A stretch of DNA of 64,000 nucleotides from SZUA-22 sp963751695 (GTDB lineage: Bacteria; Bacteroidota; Ignavibacteria; Ignavibacteriales; Melioribacteraceae): positions 186,001-250,000 of the forward strand of contig CAVVVP010000002.1 of assembly GCA_963751695.1 (NCBI GenBank). The letters are read 5' to 3'. The first letter of the stretch is position 1; each line of letters starts with the position of its first letter. The position numbers were made by a program, and so were the translations under genes. Below the pieces are notes generated by a model. The model did not search any database and had not been told where the DNA came from. It was given only the letters and a program-made list of their open reading frames with translations. Shown here in pieces: positions 46,362 to 55,259 of the stretch.

Positions 46362-47882
46362 ATGAAGTACAAACGAGCCGCTGGAATATTATTACATCCA
46401 ACTTCACTTCCAGGTAAAAATGGTATTGGGGAGTTAGGAGATGAAGCTATAAAATTTATTGATTTTTTGAAAGAATCAGGACAAACTTTGTGGCAGATTT
46501 TCCCGTTAGGACCAACTGGTTATGGAGATTCACCATACCAAAGCTTTTCTACCTTTGCCGGTAATCATTATCTCATCAGCCTTGATAAACTTGTTAAAGA
46601 AAATTTGCTCGTCAGTTCTGATCTTGAAAGCGTACAACACTTCGATCCTAATAAGATTGATTTTGGCCCTCTGATTCAAGCAAAAATGCAAATTCTTCGC
46701 AAAGCCTATGAAATTTTTAAAAATAGCTCTCAAATTAAAGATAAAGAATACTTAACATTCTTAAAAAACAACACAGACTGGTTAGATGACTATTCCCTAT
46801 TCATGGCGGTAAAAGATGCGCATGGAGGTGTTCAGTGGAGTGAATGGGAACCAGCAATTGCATTCAGAAAAAAAGAAGCGATACAAGAATGGAGTAAAAA
46901 AGTATCGGATGAAATTGGATTTCATAAATTTCTTCAGTTCAAATTTTTCACACAATGGAAAAAAATAAAGAAGTATGCAAATGCAAATGAAATTCAGATA
47001 ATTGGCGACCTTCCAATATTCGTTGCTTATGATAGCTCAGATGTTTGGGCTGCAAAGCATCTTTTCTCTGTTGATAAAAAAGGTAAACTGAAAACTGTTG
47101 CTGGAGTACCACCTGATTATTTTAGTCCTACGGGGCAACTTTGGGGAAATCCTCTTTATAAATGGAATGAAATGAAAAAAGACAAATTCCAATGGTGGTG
47201 CAATAGGCTGAGCAAGATGTATGAGCTAGTCGATATTGTGAGAATAGATCACTTTAGGGGTCTCGAAGCTTTTTGGGAAGTACCAGGTAATGCAAAGACT
47301 GCAATTAAAGGAAAATGGGTAAAAGCACCAGGTAAGGAGCTATTCCAAACATTTCAAAATACTTTCGGTGATATAAAAATATTGGCAGAAGACCTTGGAG
47401 TAATTACACCAGAAGTTGAGGAACTCAGAGATTCCTTTAATTTACCCGGGATGAAAATACTTCAATTTGCATTTGGTGAAAATGGAGATAAAAATTTTCT
47501 TCCTCACAAGCATATTGAGAATTGTTGTGTCTATACAGGTTCTCACGATAATGATACTACTCGTGGCTTCTTTGAAAGTGAAAGAGAACAAAATAGTGGC
47601 GTATTCGAATGGGCTCAGAAATATTTGAATTACTTTGGTGATGATCTTTGTTATGCTGCAATAGTTGCTGCATATAGATCAATTGCAAATATTGTTATTA
47701 TTCCAATGCAAGATATTCTCAATTTAGGCACAGAAGCCAGAATGAACTTCCCGAGTAAACTTGGCGGAAATTGGATGTGGAGATACTCATGGGAGCAACT
47801 TTACAATGGACTTAGTAAAAACTATTATGAGTTATCAAGCATGTTTGATAGAATTGAGAAAGATGAATTGGTAGAAGAATGA
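46362..47882 (+). CDS. malQ: 4-alpha-glucanotransferase (amylomaltase)
   Basis: About 506 residues from ATG 46362 (MKYKRAAGILLHPTSLPG), preceded by TTGAGG as ribosome site; an upstream ATG at 46329 is inside a hairpin and unlikely. GH77 family: nucleophile in VRIDHFRGLEAFWE, acid/base Glu in LAEDLGVITPEV, third carboxylate in GSHDNDTTRGFF, plus GHYLI-like GNHYLISLDKLV and ILNLGTEARMNFPS. It rearranges maltodextrins or glycogen chains. Its stop overlaps the next ATG (ATGA), so it is translationally coupled to the TerB-like gene. Confidence 0.95.
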   Translation: MKYKRAAGILLHPTSLPGKNGIGELGDEAIKFIDFLKESGQTLWQIFPLGPTGYGDSPYQSFSTFAGNHYLISLDKLVKENLLVSSDLESVQHFDPNKIDFGPLIQAKMQILRKAYEIFKNSSQIKDKEYLTFLKNNTDWLDDYSLFMAVKDAHGGVQWSEWEPAIAFRKKEAIQEWSKKVSDEIGFHKFLQFKFFTQWKKIKKYANANEIQIIGDLPIFVAYDSSDVWAAKHLFSVDKKGKLKTVAGVPPDYFSPTGQLWGNPLYKWNEMKKDKFQWWCNRLSKMYELVDIVRIDHFRGLEAFWEVPGNAKTAIKGKWVKAPGKELFQTFQNTFGDIKILAEDLGVITPEVEELRDSFNLPGMKILQFAFGENGDKNFLPHKHIENCCVYTGSHDNDTTRGFFESEREQNSGVFEWAQKYLNYFGDDLCYAAIVAAYRSIANIVIIPMQDILNLGTEARMNFPSKLGGNWMWRYSWEQLYNGLSKNYYELSSMFDRIEKDELVEE

Positions 47883-48343
47883 TAGATTTTTTAAAGACTT
47901 TGATTTTGGGAAACACTTCAAACTCTGAAGTTGAACAATCAGGAGATGATGAAAGAAGAGTGCAAATTGCTACGTGCGCCTTATTCTTGGAATTAGCGCA
48001 CTCAGATGATGAATTTACTATTGAAGAGGAAGATTTCATTAAGTCGATTATGAAAAAAAAGTTTGAACTAGATGATCAGACGGTCAATGAATTGATAGAA
48101 CTTTCTATCCAGCAAACTGAGAAAAGTGTCAGTATTTACGAATTCACAGATATAATAAATCAACATTTTAACAATGCATCCAAATTCAGAGTATTAAAAA
48201 ATCTCTGGCGTTTAGTTTATGCTGATGGAAAACTTGATAAATATGAAGAATACTTCATGAGGAAAGTAAGTGGAAATCTAAAGATGGAGCACTCTGATAT
48301 GATCTCTTCCAAAATGGAAATAGAAACAGAACTTGGAATTTAA
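47879..48343 (+). CDS. TerB-like helical protein
   Basis: 154 residues, all alpha. CALFLELAHSDDEFTIEEEDFIKSIMKKKFEL and RVLKNLWRLVYADGKLDKYEEYFMRKVSG are the two metal-binding D/E-rich halves of the TerB (tellurite resistance/DUF533-like) domain. Function of such single-domain proteins is not settled. It starts inside the malQ stop, an unusual pairing. Confidence 0.8.
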   Translation: MIDFLKTLILGNTSNSEVEQSGDDERRVQIATCALFLELAHSDDEFTIEEEDFIKSIMKKKFELDDQTVNELIELSIQQTEKSVSIYEFTDIINQHFNNASKFRVLKNLWRLVYADGKLDKYEEYFMRKVSGNLKMEHSDMISSKMEIETELGI

Positions 48344-48344
48344 A

Positions 48345-48373
48345 TCCCGGATTAGTTTTATTGCCATCCGGGA
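48345..48373. terminator. Inverted repeat between convergent genes, possible terminator
   Basis: TCCCGGAT (48345-48352) and ATCCGGGA (48366-48373) form an 8-base GC-rich stem with a 13-base loop, located just after the TerB-like gene and before the end of pta on the other strand. No good T run follows on either side, so the terminator call is moderate. Confidence 0.5.
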
Positions 48374-48389
48374 ATAATGAAAAATAATC

Positions 48390-49373
48390 TTAATCAGCCA
48401 TTAAAGCTGAAATAGCTGATGTGTTGACAATATCATCAACACTGCAACCGCGGCTTAAATCGAATAAAGGTTTTTTCAATCCCTGTACCACTGGACCAAC
48501 CGCCTCAGCGCCACCCAATCTTTGAGCAATCTTGTAACCAATGTTTCCTGCTGTTAGATCAGGGAAAACAAGAACATTCGCTCTTCCAGCAACTTCACTT
48601 CCTGGAGCTTTCTTTTTCCCGATTGAATCTAATATTGCAGCATCAAATTGAAGTTCACCATCAATTATAAGATCGGGTCGCTTTTCTTTAGCAATTCGAG
48701 TAGCTTCAATTACTTTGTCTACATCTTCGTGCTTTGCACTTCCTTTAGTCGAGAAAGACAACATTGCCACATATGCTTCTTCTCCGGTTAACTTTTTATG
48801 ATTATCAGCTGTTGAAATGGCAATATCAGCTAATTGACCTGAATCTGGATTTGGAACAACTGCACAGTCAGCAAAACTGTATACTTGCTGAGGAAATATC
48901 ATAAGGAAAAAACTAGAGACTATAGAAATTCCTTCAGGCATACCAACACACTGAAAAGCGGCCTTAAGTACATCTCCTGTCGAAGCAACAGAACCTGCGA
49001 CAAAACTATCGGCCATACCTTCTCTTACCATCATTGCACCAAAGAAGAGATCTTTTTTTACGGTATCTTTTGCATCCTCAATAGTGATTCCCTTATGTTT
49101 TCGCAAGTTATAAAATACGTTTGCAAAATCACTTGACATCTCTGATTTTAAAGGGTCAATTATTCTAACACTTTGAAGATCAATTGATAAATTGGAAGCT
49201 AAATCTCTTACTACTTCTTCATTTCCAACCGTTATAACTTTTACAATTCCATTACTCGTAAGTTCATTTGCTGCTCTCAGTACTCTCTCATCATGAGATT
49301 CTGGAAGTACTATTGTTTTCTTTCTTTTTGAAGCATTTTCTCGAATTTCTTGGAGAAGTCTCAATTCACTCAT
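48390..49373 (-). CDS. pta: Phosphate acetyltransferase
   Basis: 327 residues, the PTA_PTB catalytic domain alone. Interconverts acetyl-CoA and acetyl phosphate. Seen: KTIVLPESHDERVLRAANEL, ADSFVAGSVASTGDVLKAAFQ, NPDSGQLADIAISTADNHKKL, GELQFDAAILDSIGKKKAPGSEVAGRANVLVFPDLTAGNIGYKIAQRLGGAEAVGPVVQGL. The last part is characteristic of Pta and differs from phosphate butyryltransferase. No acetate kinase gene lies in the window. Confidence 0.94.
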   Translation of the reverse strand: MSELRLLQEIRENASKRKKTIVLPESHDERVLRAANELTSNGIVKVITVGNEEVVRDLASNLSIDLQSVRIIDPLKSEMSSDFANVFYNLRKHKGITIEDAKDTVKKDLFFGAMMVREGMADSFVAGSVASTGDVLKAAFQCVGMPEGISIVSSFFLMIFPQQVYSFADCAVVPNPDSGQLADIAISTADNHKKLTGEEAYVAMLSFSTKGSAKHEDVDKVIEATRIAKEKRPDLIIDGELQFDAAILDSIGKKKAPGSEVAGRANVLVFPDLTAGNIGYKIAQRLGGAEAVGPVVQGLKKPLFDLSRGCSVDDIVNTSAISALMAD

Positions 49374-49543
49374 TTTTTATCCTAACAATTATCAAAATTT
49401 AATTTTTAAATATATGGAGAAAATCACGAAATATTAACACCAAAATATCTCCTTTTTTTCTATCAATTAGAGTCTTTTCTGATAAATTTGGAGTTTCATT
49501 TTGTAATTAAATGTTATATTATTGTTAAAAAGATTGAGTAAAA

Positions 49544-50602
49544 ATGGCTAGTCAAGAAAATAGATCAAAAGCTGTTATTCGTTCTGTATTAGGTATAGGC
49601 CTAATTGCGTTTCTAGGTTACCTTTCCTATATGTTTTTAGACTTAATCTTTTTAGTGATTATTGCTCTTCTAATAGCTTTTATATTCAATCCTGTTGTAT
49701 CTTTTTTGGAAAATCATGGAATGAAAAGATTCCTTGCTGTGATTGTTGTTTTCGCACTAATTGGTGTAATTGTAGTATTTGGAATCTCGGTAATGATTCC
49801 AAAAATAGGATCTCAATTTAATCTACTTGCAAAACTGATAACAAAAGAAAATATCAACAAGTTATTGCTTCAGTTACAAACTAATGTAGATGACTATTTA
49901 CCGTTCCTAAATGCCTCCGATCTTGCTATAAAAATTGAAGAGTTTATTTCAACTTTCTTCCTCACTTCTGTAAACAATTTAACTGAAATTCTTGGCGGTA
50001 TAGTTTCTGCCATTGCTATAATAATAATTGTTCCATTTATAACTTTTTTCCTTCTGAAAGATAATAAGCAGATAGTTAAAGGTATCGTTAACATCATGCC
50101 AAATAAATACTTCGAATTTTCTTTTACTGTAATTGATAAGACATCTAAACAGCTTGGGAAATATGTACGTGGATGGATACTTGATGCATTTCTGGTTGGT
50201 TTTGTTGCTGGAATTGGTTTGTGGATTCTTGGAATTCAGAACTCTGCTACAATTGGATTAATTGCTGGTGTTGGACATTTAATTCCATATTTTGGTCCAT
50301 TGATTGGAGGATTGCCAGCAGTAATAATTTCTCTAGTGCAATTCGGGGATCTTTCTAAATTACCAGAAATTCTGATTTTGTTCACAATAATTTATTCATT
50401 TGATAATGGTTATGTACAGCCAAATATTTTTTCTAAAACTACTGATTTTCACCCTCTCATGATAATTTTACTAATTTTAATGGGAAGTCAACTCTTGGGA
50501 ATTCTTGGCATGCTTCTCGCAGTGCCCGCCGCAACTGTTATGAAAACTGCAGCTAAAGAAATATACTTCGGATATAAGAATTATAAGATAATCCGAGTCT
50601 GA
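49544..50602 (+). CDS. AI-2E family permease
   Basis: 352 residues with about eight TM helices: start SVLGIGLIAFLGYLSYMFLDLIFLVIIALLIAFIFNPVVSFLEN, and C-terminal IGLIAGVGHLIPYFGPLIGGLPAVIISL, the conserved block of the AI-2E/PerM family. The family has been linked with autoinducer-2 export (TqsA) or cation/proton antiport; the substrate cannot be told here. Divergent from pta with a 170-base gap that must hold both promoters. Confidence 0.88.
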   Translation: MASQENRSKAVIRSVLGIGLIAFLGYLSYMFLDLIFLVIIALLIAFIFNPVVSFLENHGMKRFLAVIVVFALIGVIVVFGISVMIPKIGSQFNLLAKLITKENINKLLLQLQTNVDDYLPFLNASDLAIKIEEFISTFFLTSVNNLTEILGGIVSAIAIIIIVPFITFFLLKDNKQIVKGIVNIMPNKYFEFSFTVIDKTSKQLGKYVRGWILDAFLVGFVAGIGLWILGIQNSATIGLIAGVGHLIPYFGPLIGGLPAVIISLVQFGDLSKLPEILILFTIIYSFDNGYVQPNIFSKTTDFHPLMIILLILMGSQLLGILGMLLAVPAATVMKTAAKEIYFGYKNYKIIRV

Positions 50603-50637
50603 TTGAAAGTTATGTTCGAAAATCCAACCGAATAAAC

Positions 50638-52545
50638 TTGAAAAAAAATTATTGGCAAATATTACTTTATCTTTTTTTTTCAAATATTCTCTTTGCTCAA
50701 GTACCTGGTGATTCTCTTAGTTTTGTCACGTCTAGATTCACCTCTCCACGGTTATCAACAAATTTTGAGAAGCAATTAAACACGTATAATTTCTTTCAAA
50801 ACTTTAATTATGGTGATGAATTTGGGGATGCATTTATTGGCCTAAATCAATCTTTTCTATCAACCATAATCCGTTTAAATGATTTGAGTATCCGGGATGA
50901 ATCGTATTTATCGATGTTAGCACAGTATAAATTAGCACCGGTTTTTTTAACAGGCTTTCACATAAACTACAATAATTATGCTGATGACAAACAACTTGCC
51001 ATAAATAGTTCTTCAGTTTTAAATACCACAGCTTTTATTAAGTTTATCCCGATTGAAAGATTAAATTTCACTCCGTATGGTGGCGTTTCTAAAAATCAGC
51101 AAATTGGAATAACGGATACAGGCCCTATCTATGGAACTGAAGCTTTATTGAATAATATCAATGTTAGTGAATTTAACCTTTATTCAGAGTTTAAATTTCA
51201 GAATGAAGATATTAGTCCAAGAAAAAATACTTTGAGAAATTTAAAATTTAATGTTGATAAAACATTTGAGAATTCTTTTAGGAATCAATTGTTTGGCCAC
51301 TATTCAGAACAGAGAAAGGATTTCTATTTTGATACGGATTCTCTAACTATGGATGAATTTGAAATTGATAAAAACATCCAGAGTAGAACCGAAAATAGAG
51401 TTTCAGTAATCGATCGGTTAAATATCGGCACCAATCTTCCAGGTCTATCGTTTTTTGTTGAGGGCGGTGCAGCTTGGAGGACAATCGATAGAGATACAAG
51501 ATACGTTGCACTCTCAAATATTACTGCTTCAACATTTAATACAAAAATTAATGAGTTCAGAATCGATTTGAACAGCTCAATGCAATATGTGCAAAATGAA
51601 TTTGATTTTTTGTTTCGCCTTGTTTTTTCCGAGCGAGAAGAGAAACATACTGCTAAATACATTGAGGGTGCAAGTGATATTATTTATGAATTAAGACAAG
51701 AACAGGAAAAGAGAAAAAATAATATTGGACAGCATACTACTTTATCAATGCTTAGCAACTTTTATCTTTCTCCTATTGATAGAATTTCATTGAGTTTATT
51801 CCATAGAAAGCTAACATATAATACTCCAAGTGACCTTAATAACGATGACCGTGATGAACTCCTATCAATGATAAATTTAGAATACAGAAAAAGGATGAAT
51901 CCTTTTTTTGATCTTTTCGCAAACCTCAGTGGAAGTATAAATAAAGTTGTATATATTTTTAAGGAGAGGAGTGCCAACAATAATACTTTGAGAGTTCTGA
52001 AACTTGCATCTGGGGGTACACTAAACTTAGGATACCTCACATCCACAAATGAAGCTGAGGTGTCGGCAAATTATACTGTTTACGAATTTGAGGATCTGAA
52101 TCCAAACTTAAGTAGTTTTTCATTTAGACAACTTGCTCTTCGTGATTCTTCTTCTATAAAACTTTTCCGATCGTCATATTTCAGATTCCTTGGATTTGTA
52201 AAATTTTCTGAGCAGGGAGATTTTAATTGGGATGGATTTGCGAACAATCCGATCAGATATTTGGAAGAAAAATATGCAGAACCAACTTTGGAGTATCGAT
52301 TCAAGTATATTTCTTTCGCATTTGGTTTGAGATATTATTCACTCACTACATATACTTTTAATGATAATAGTCAAAAAGAAATGCGTTCTTACTATAGAAG
52401 CACTGCTCCTCTCTCAATAATTACCGTTAGTTTATCTAACTCAGTTCAAATAAATCTGAGGGGTTGGTATGAGTTTATAAGAACTGAGAATAATGTTGAC
52501 CAAGAATTGGTCAACTTATTCTTACGTGTTAATTGGAATATATAA
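50638..52545 (+). CDS. Large exported beta-rich protein, probable outer-membrane barrel
   Basis: 635 residues, from TTG 50638 (a better start may be masked by the A8 run just after it). A signal peptide ends LFAQVPGD. The rest is rich in alternating strands with aromatic residues (YLSMLAQYKLAPVFLTGFHINYNNY, SFFVEGGAAWRTIDRD, FAFGLRYYSLTTYTFND) and the last residues LFLRVNWNI fit a barrel end. No family was recognised; similar proteins in Ignavibacteria are annotated as hypothetical. Confidence 0.7.
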   Translation: MKKNYWQILLYLFFSNILFAQVPGDSLSFVTSRFTSPRLSTNFEKQLNTYNFFQNFNYGDEFGDAFIGLNQSFLSTIIRLNDLSIRDESYLSMLAQYKLAPVFLTGFHINYNNYADDKQLAINSSSVLNTTAFIKFIPIERLNFTPYGGVSKNQQIGITDTGPIYGTEALLNNINVSEFNLYSEFKFQNEDISPRKNTLRNLKFNVDKTFENSFRNQLFGHYSEQRKDFYFDTDSLTMDEFEIDKNIQSRTENRVSVIDRLNIGTNLPGLSFFVEGGAAWRTIDRDTRYVALSNITASTFNTKINEFRIDLNSSMQYVQNEFDFLFRLVFSEREEKHTAKYIEGASDIIYELRQEQEKRKNNIGQHTTLSMLSNFYLSPIDRISLSLFHRKLTYNTPSDLNNDDRDELLSMINLEYRKRMNPFFDLFANLSGSINKVVYIFKERSANNNTLRVLKLASGGTLNLGYLTSTNEAEVSANYTVYEFEDLNPNLSSFSFRQLALRDSSSIKLFRSSYFRFLGFVKFSEQGDFNWDGFANNPIRYLEEKYAEPTLEYRFKYISFAFGLRYYSLTTYTFNDNSQKEMRSYYRSTAPLSIITVSLSNSVQINLRGWYEFIRTENNVDQELVNLFLRVNWNI

Positions 52546-52626
52546 AGTGATGAATTTTTTCAAAAATTTTGAATTATAATTCATTATTTTCATTACTAAA
52601 ATTAAATCACAATTAGAACCGAAAAA

Positions 52627-53037
52627 TTGAGTAAAAAATACACAAGAAAATTCCCGAGTGATCCTGACAATTTAGTGGAGGTTGAAGCTTTTGTAGCTGA
52701 TATTGCAGATGAGTATAATGTTAACGAGGAAATTAAAAGTAATCTTACACTTTCTGTATCTGAAGCCTCTTCAAATGCTATGGTTCATGGGAATAAACTT
52801 GATCCAAAAAAGTTTGTAGATATCAAAGTAACCGTTTATGAAGATAAAATTAATGTCATTATAAAAGATGAAGGTAATGGATTTGATCCAAACTCAGTTC
52901 CAGATCCTACCTCTCCGGAAAATTTACTTAAAGATAGCGGCCGGGGAATATTTATAATGAAATCATTTCTTAAAGAACTTAAATACAATTTTACTGAAAC
53001 AGGTACCGAAGTTATTCTTGAAATTTCTCTTAAGTAG
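52627..53037 (+). CDS. RsbW-like ATP-binding (anti-sigma factor type) protein
   Basis: 136 residues, start TTG. A single HATPase_c domain: N-box LTLSVSEASSNAMVHGNK, G1 IIKDEGNGFDP, and G2-like DSGRGIFIMKSF. This is the serine kinase/anti-sigma factor family (RsbW/SpoIIAB). No sigma factor or anti-anti-sigma gene is adjacent, so its partner is not known. Alone between the barrel protein and mdh. Confidence 0.87.
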   Translation: MSKKYTRKFPSDPDNLVEVEAFVADIADEYNVNEEIKSNLTLSVSEASSNAMVHGNKLDPKKFVDIKVTVYEDKINVIIKDEGNGFDPNSVPDPTSPENLLKDSGRGIFIMKSFLKELKYNFTETGTEVILEISLK

Positions 53038-53147
53038 AATTCCCCTCTTACGATTTATTAATTCTTTCTACAGATTCTTTATTGCAATATTTCTATATTT
53101 ATGTATGAATATGTTTTTATTTAATAATTTAATAGGGAGAAAATCTG

Positions 53148-54113
53148 ATGGCTAGAAAAAAAATTGGATTAATTGGTGGTGGTCAAATTGGAGGAGTTTT
53201 AGCTCAATTAATTGCTCAGAAAGAACTTGCTGATGTTGTTCTTTTTGATATTGTTGAAGATATGCCGCAAGGTAAAGCTCTTGATATTGCAGAAGCTTCA
53301 AGGGTAGATGGATTTGATGTAAATTTGAAAGGAGCAAATGATTATAAAGATATTGCAGGCTCAGATCTTATAATAATCACAGCTGGTCTTCCTCGCAAAC
53401 CTGGTATGAGTAGAGATGATCTGCTTACTACTAATGCAAAGATCATGAAATCTGTTGCGGAAGGTGTTAGAGATAATGCTCCAGATGCAATCGTGATAAT
53501 AATTTCAAATCCTCTTGACGCAATGGTAACACTGTTTCAAAAAGTTTCAGGCTTCTCACATAACAAAGTTATTGGACAAGCAGGAGTTTTAGATTCATCT
53601 AGATTTGCTTCCTTTATTGCTTGGGAACTTGGAGTCTCTGTCAAAGACATTAATGCAATGGTTCTTGGTGGACATGGTGATACAATGGTACCGCTTGTAA
53701 GATATGCAAATGTGAATGGAGTTCCTGTTATGGAGCAATTGGAGCGTAAATATGGTGATGCTGCAAAAGCAAAAGAAGTAATGGATGCAATGGTTCAAAG
53801 AACAAAGATGGCAGGTGGCGAAGTTGTTAAACTACTTAAAACCGGCTCAGCATTTTACTCTCCCGCATCTTCAGCCATCCAAATGGCAGAATCAATACTT
53901 GGTGATCAAAAAAGAGTATTGGCATCATGTGTTTATCTAGATGGTGAATATGGAGTTAACGGATATTATTTAGGAGTACCTGCAGTATTGGGTGAAAATG
54001 GCTGCGAAAAGATTCTTGAAGTAACTTTGGACGAAGAAGAACAAGCTGCTCTAGATCATTCTGTTGAAGCAGTAACTAACCTAGTTGCTGATATGGGAAG
54101 GTTAGGTTTCTAA
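53148..54113 (+). CDS. mdh: Malate dehydrogenase
   Basis: 321 residues of the LDH-like malate dehydrogenase group. GGGQIGGVLAQLIAQKELADVVLFDI is the NAD-binding Rossmann start; AGLPRKPGMSRDDLLTTNAKI holds the substrate Arg; NPLDAMV, GQAGVLDSSRF and the catalytic His in LGGHGDTMVPLVRY complete it. The Arg in PRKPGMSR points to malate rather than lactate. GGGAG just before the ATG is a good ribosome site. Followed by a clear terminator. Confidence 0.96.
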   Translation: MARKKIGLIGGGQIGGVLAQLIAQKELADVVLFDIVEDMPQGKALDIAEASRVDGFDVNLKGANDYKDIAGSDLIIITAGLPRKPGMSRDDLLTTNAKIMKSVAEGVRDNAPDAIVIIISNPLDAMVTLFQKVSGFSHNKVIGQAGVLDSSRFASFIAWELGVSVKDINAMVLGGHGDTMVPLVRYANVNGVPVMEQLERKYGDAAKAKEVMDAMVQRTKMAGGEVVKLLKTGSAFYSPASSAIQMAESILGDQKRVLASCVYLDGEYGVNGYYLGVPAVLGENGCEKILEVTLDEEEQAALDHSVEAVTNLVADMGRLGF

Positions 54114-54145
54114 AATTCAGTTCTAATTATTTGGAGTCAAATTGT

Positions 54146-54170
54146 AACCCCTTCAATAGAAGGGGTTTTC
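54146..54170 (+). terminator. Rho-independent terminator after mdh
   Basis: AACCCCTTC, loop AATA, GAAGGGGTT, then TTCTTTT. It begins 33 bases after the stop of mdh. Confidence 0.9.
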
Positions 54171-54182
54171 TTTTCAAAATAA

Positions 54183-54425
54183 TCACCTTAGATTGTACAA
54201 AGTTCCCCCGATAATAAATAGTGCTATAGCTATCACTATCCAGAAAACAAATTTTTTAGTACTATCCCAGTTCAAAATAATAAAAGCTAAAAGTACTAGT
54301 GGAATAAGTAATGACCCAAATCCCCATAGCAATGATTTTTTGAATGCTTTGATCAATATATAAATCTCAGCTATTATCGATATTCCAACTCCTAAGACAA
54401 CAAACGCACCTCCAATAATGTCCAT
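54183..54425 (-). CDS. Small three-helix membrane protein, unknown
   Basis: 80 residues, nearly all hydrophobic, with about three TM helices (IGGAFVVLGVGISIIAEIYILI, SLLWGFGSLLIPLVLLAFIIL, FVFWIVIAIALFIIGGTLY). No known family recognised. It lies between the mdh terminator and the terminator of rpmA, and opposes mdh. Confidence 0.6.
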   Translation of the reverse strand: MDIIGGAFVVLGVGISIIAEIYILIKAFKKSLLWGFGSLLIPLVLLAFIILNWDSTKKFVFWIVIAIALFIIGGTLYNLR

Positions 54426-54470
54426 TAATATCCTTACAGTTATTAAATACTTTAGAGTGTTTAAAATAAA

Positions 54471-54499
54471 AAAAGCCTCTTCAAAAAGAAGAGGCTTTT
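54471..54499. terminator. Bidirectional-looking terminator after rpmA
   Basis: AAAAGCCTCTTC, loop AAAAA, GAAGAGGCTTTT, a 12-base stem flanked on one side by A6 and on the other by T4. On the minus strand it ends the rplU-rpmA transcript, 23 bases after the rpmA stop. Confidence 0.9.
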
Positions 54500-54521
54500 A
54501 GAAAAATTCATCATTAGTAAA

Positions 54522-54779
54522 TTAAACAGATTCGTATACACTTACGAATTTTCTGTTTCCACGTTTTCTTTCAAATTTAACATATCCATCCATAATGGCA
54601 AATATAGAATCGTCACCAGCTCTTTTCACATTATTACCTGGATGAACTTGGGTTCCTCTTTGGCGAACTATAATTGAGCCGGCAGTAACTTTTTCACCAC
54701 CATATCTTTTTACACCCAAAAATTGTGGATTACTATCACGTCCGTTTCTGGACGAACCTTGACCTTTTTTATGAGCCAT
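54522..54779 (-). CDS. rpmA: 50S ribosomal protein L27
   Basis: 85 residues. Starts AHKKGQGSSRNGRDSNPQFLGVKRYGGEKVTAGSIIVRQRGTQVHPG, the invariant L27 N-terminus that reaches the peptidyl transferase centre, with no N-terminal presequence. Its ATG overlaps the stop of rplU by one base. Confidence 0.98.
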   Translation of the reverse strand: MAHKKGQGSSRNGRDSNPQFLGVKRYGGEKVTAGSIIVRQRGTQVHPGNNVKRAGDDSIFAIMDGYVKFERKRGNRKFVSVYESV

Positions 54780-55144
54780 TATTTACTCTCCTCAACTTTT
54801 TCTTCAACCTTTTTTGCTTTTGGTGCAGATTTGGCCGCACTTATTTTAGTTATTTCGATGCGAGTTAATTGTTGTCTATGTCCGTTTTTAACTCTATAAC
54901 TTTTTCTTCTTTTCTTTTTGAATACAATTACTTTTTCGTCTTTCAAATGCTCAAGCACTTTTGCCTTAACTTTAACTCCTTTTACTGTTGGATCTCCGAT
55001 TTTTGTATTTTTATCATCATTAAACATTAAAACGGAATCAAACGTAACAACTGAATCTACATCATCACCTAATTTAGGCACATAATATTTCGTATTTTCC
55101 TCAACATTGAATTGTTGACCAGCAATATCAACTATCGCAAACAT
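54779..55144 (-). CDS. rplU: 50S ribosomal protein L21
   Basis: 121 residues: MFAIVDIAGQQFNVEENTKYYVPKLG and VFKKKRRKSYRVKNGHRQQLTRIEITKI are family signatures. It is longer than standard L21 (about 103) by a basic/acidic tail (AKSAPKAKKVEEKVEESK), common in this phylum. Paired with rpmA as usual. Confidence 0.98.
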   Translation of the reverse strand: MFAIVDIAGQQFNVEENTKYYVPKLGDDVDSVVTFDSVLMFNDDKNTKIGDPTVKGVKVKAKVLEHLKDEKVIVFKKKRRKSYRVKNGHRQQLTRIEITKISAAKSAPKAKKVEEKVEESK

Positions 55145-55259
55145 CTAGTCCTCCAAACCTTAAAATTTTCGAGCACTAAATATAGTAATTACAATAGATT
55201 ATGTCAATTTTATAATTGATCAAATATTCGTCATTGTAAGTTGCTAATTCAGTAAAAAT

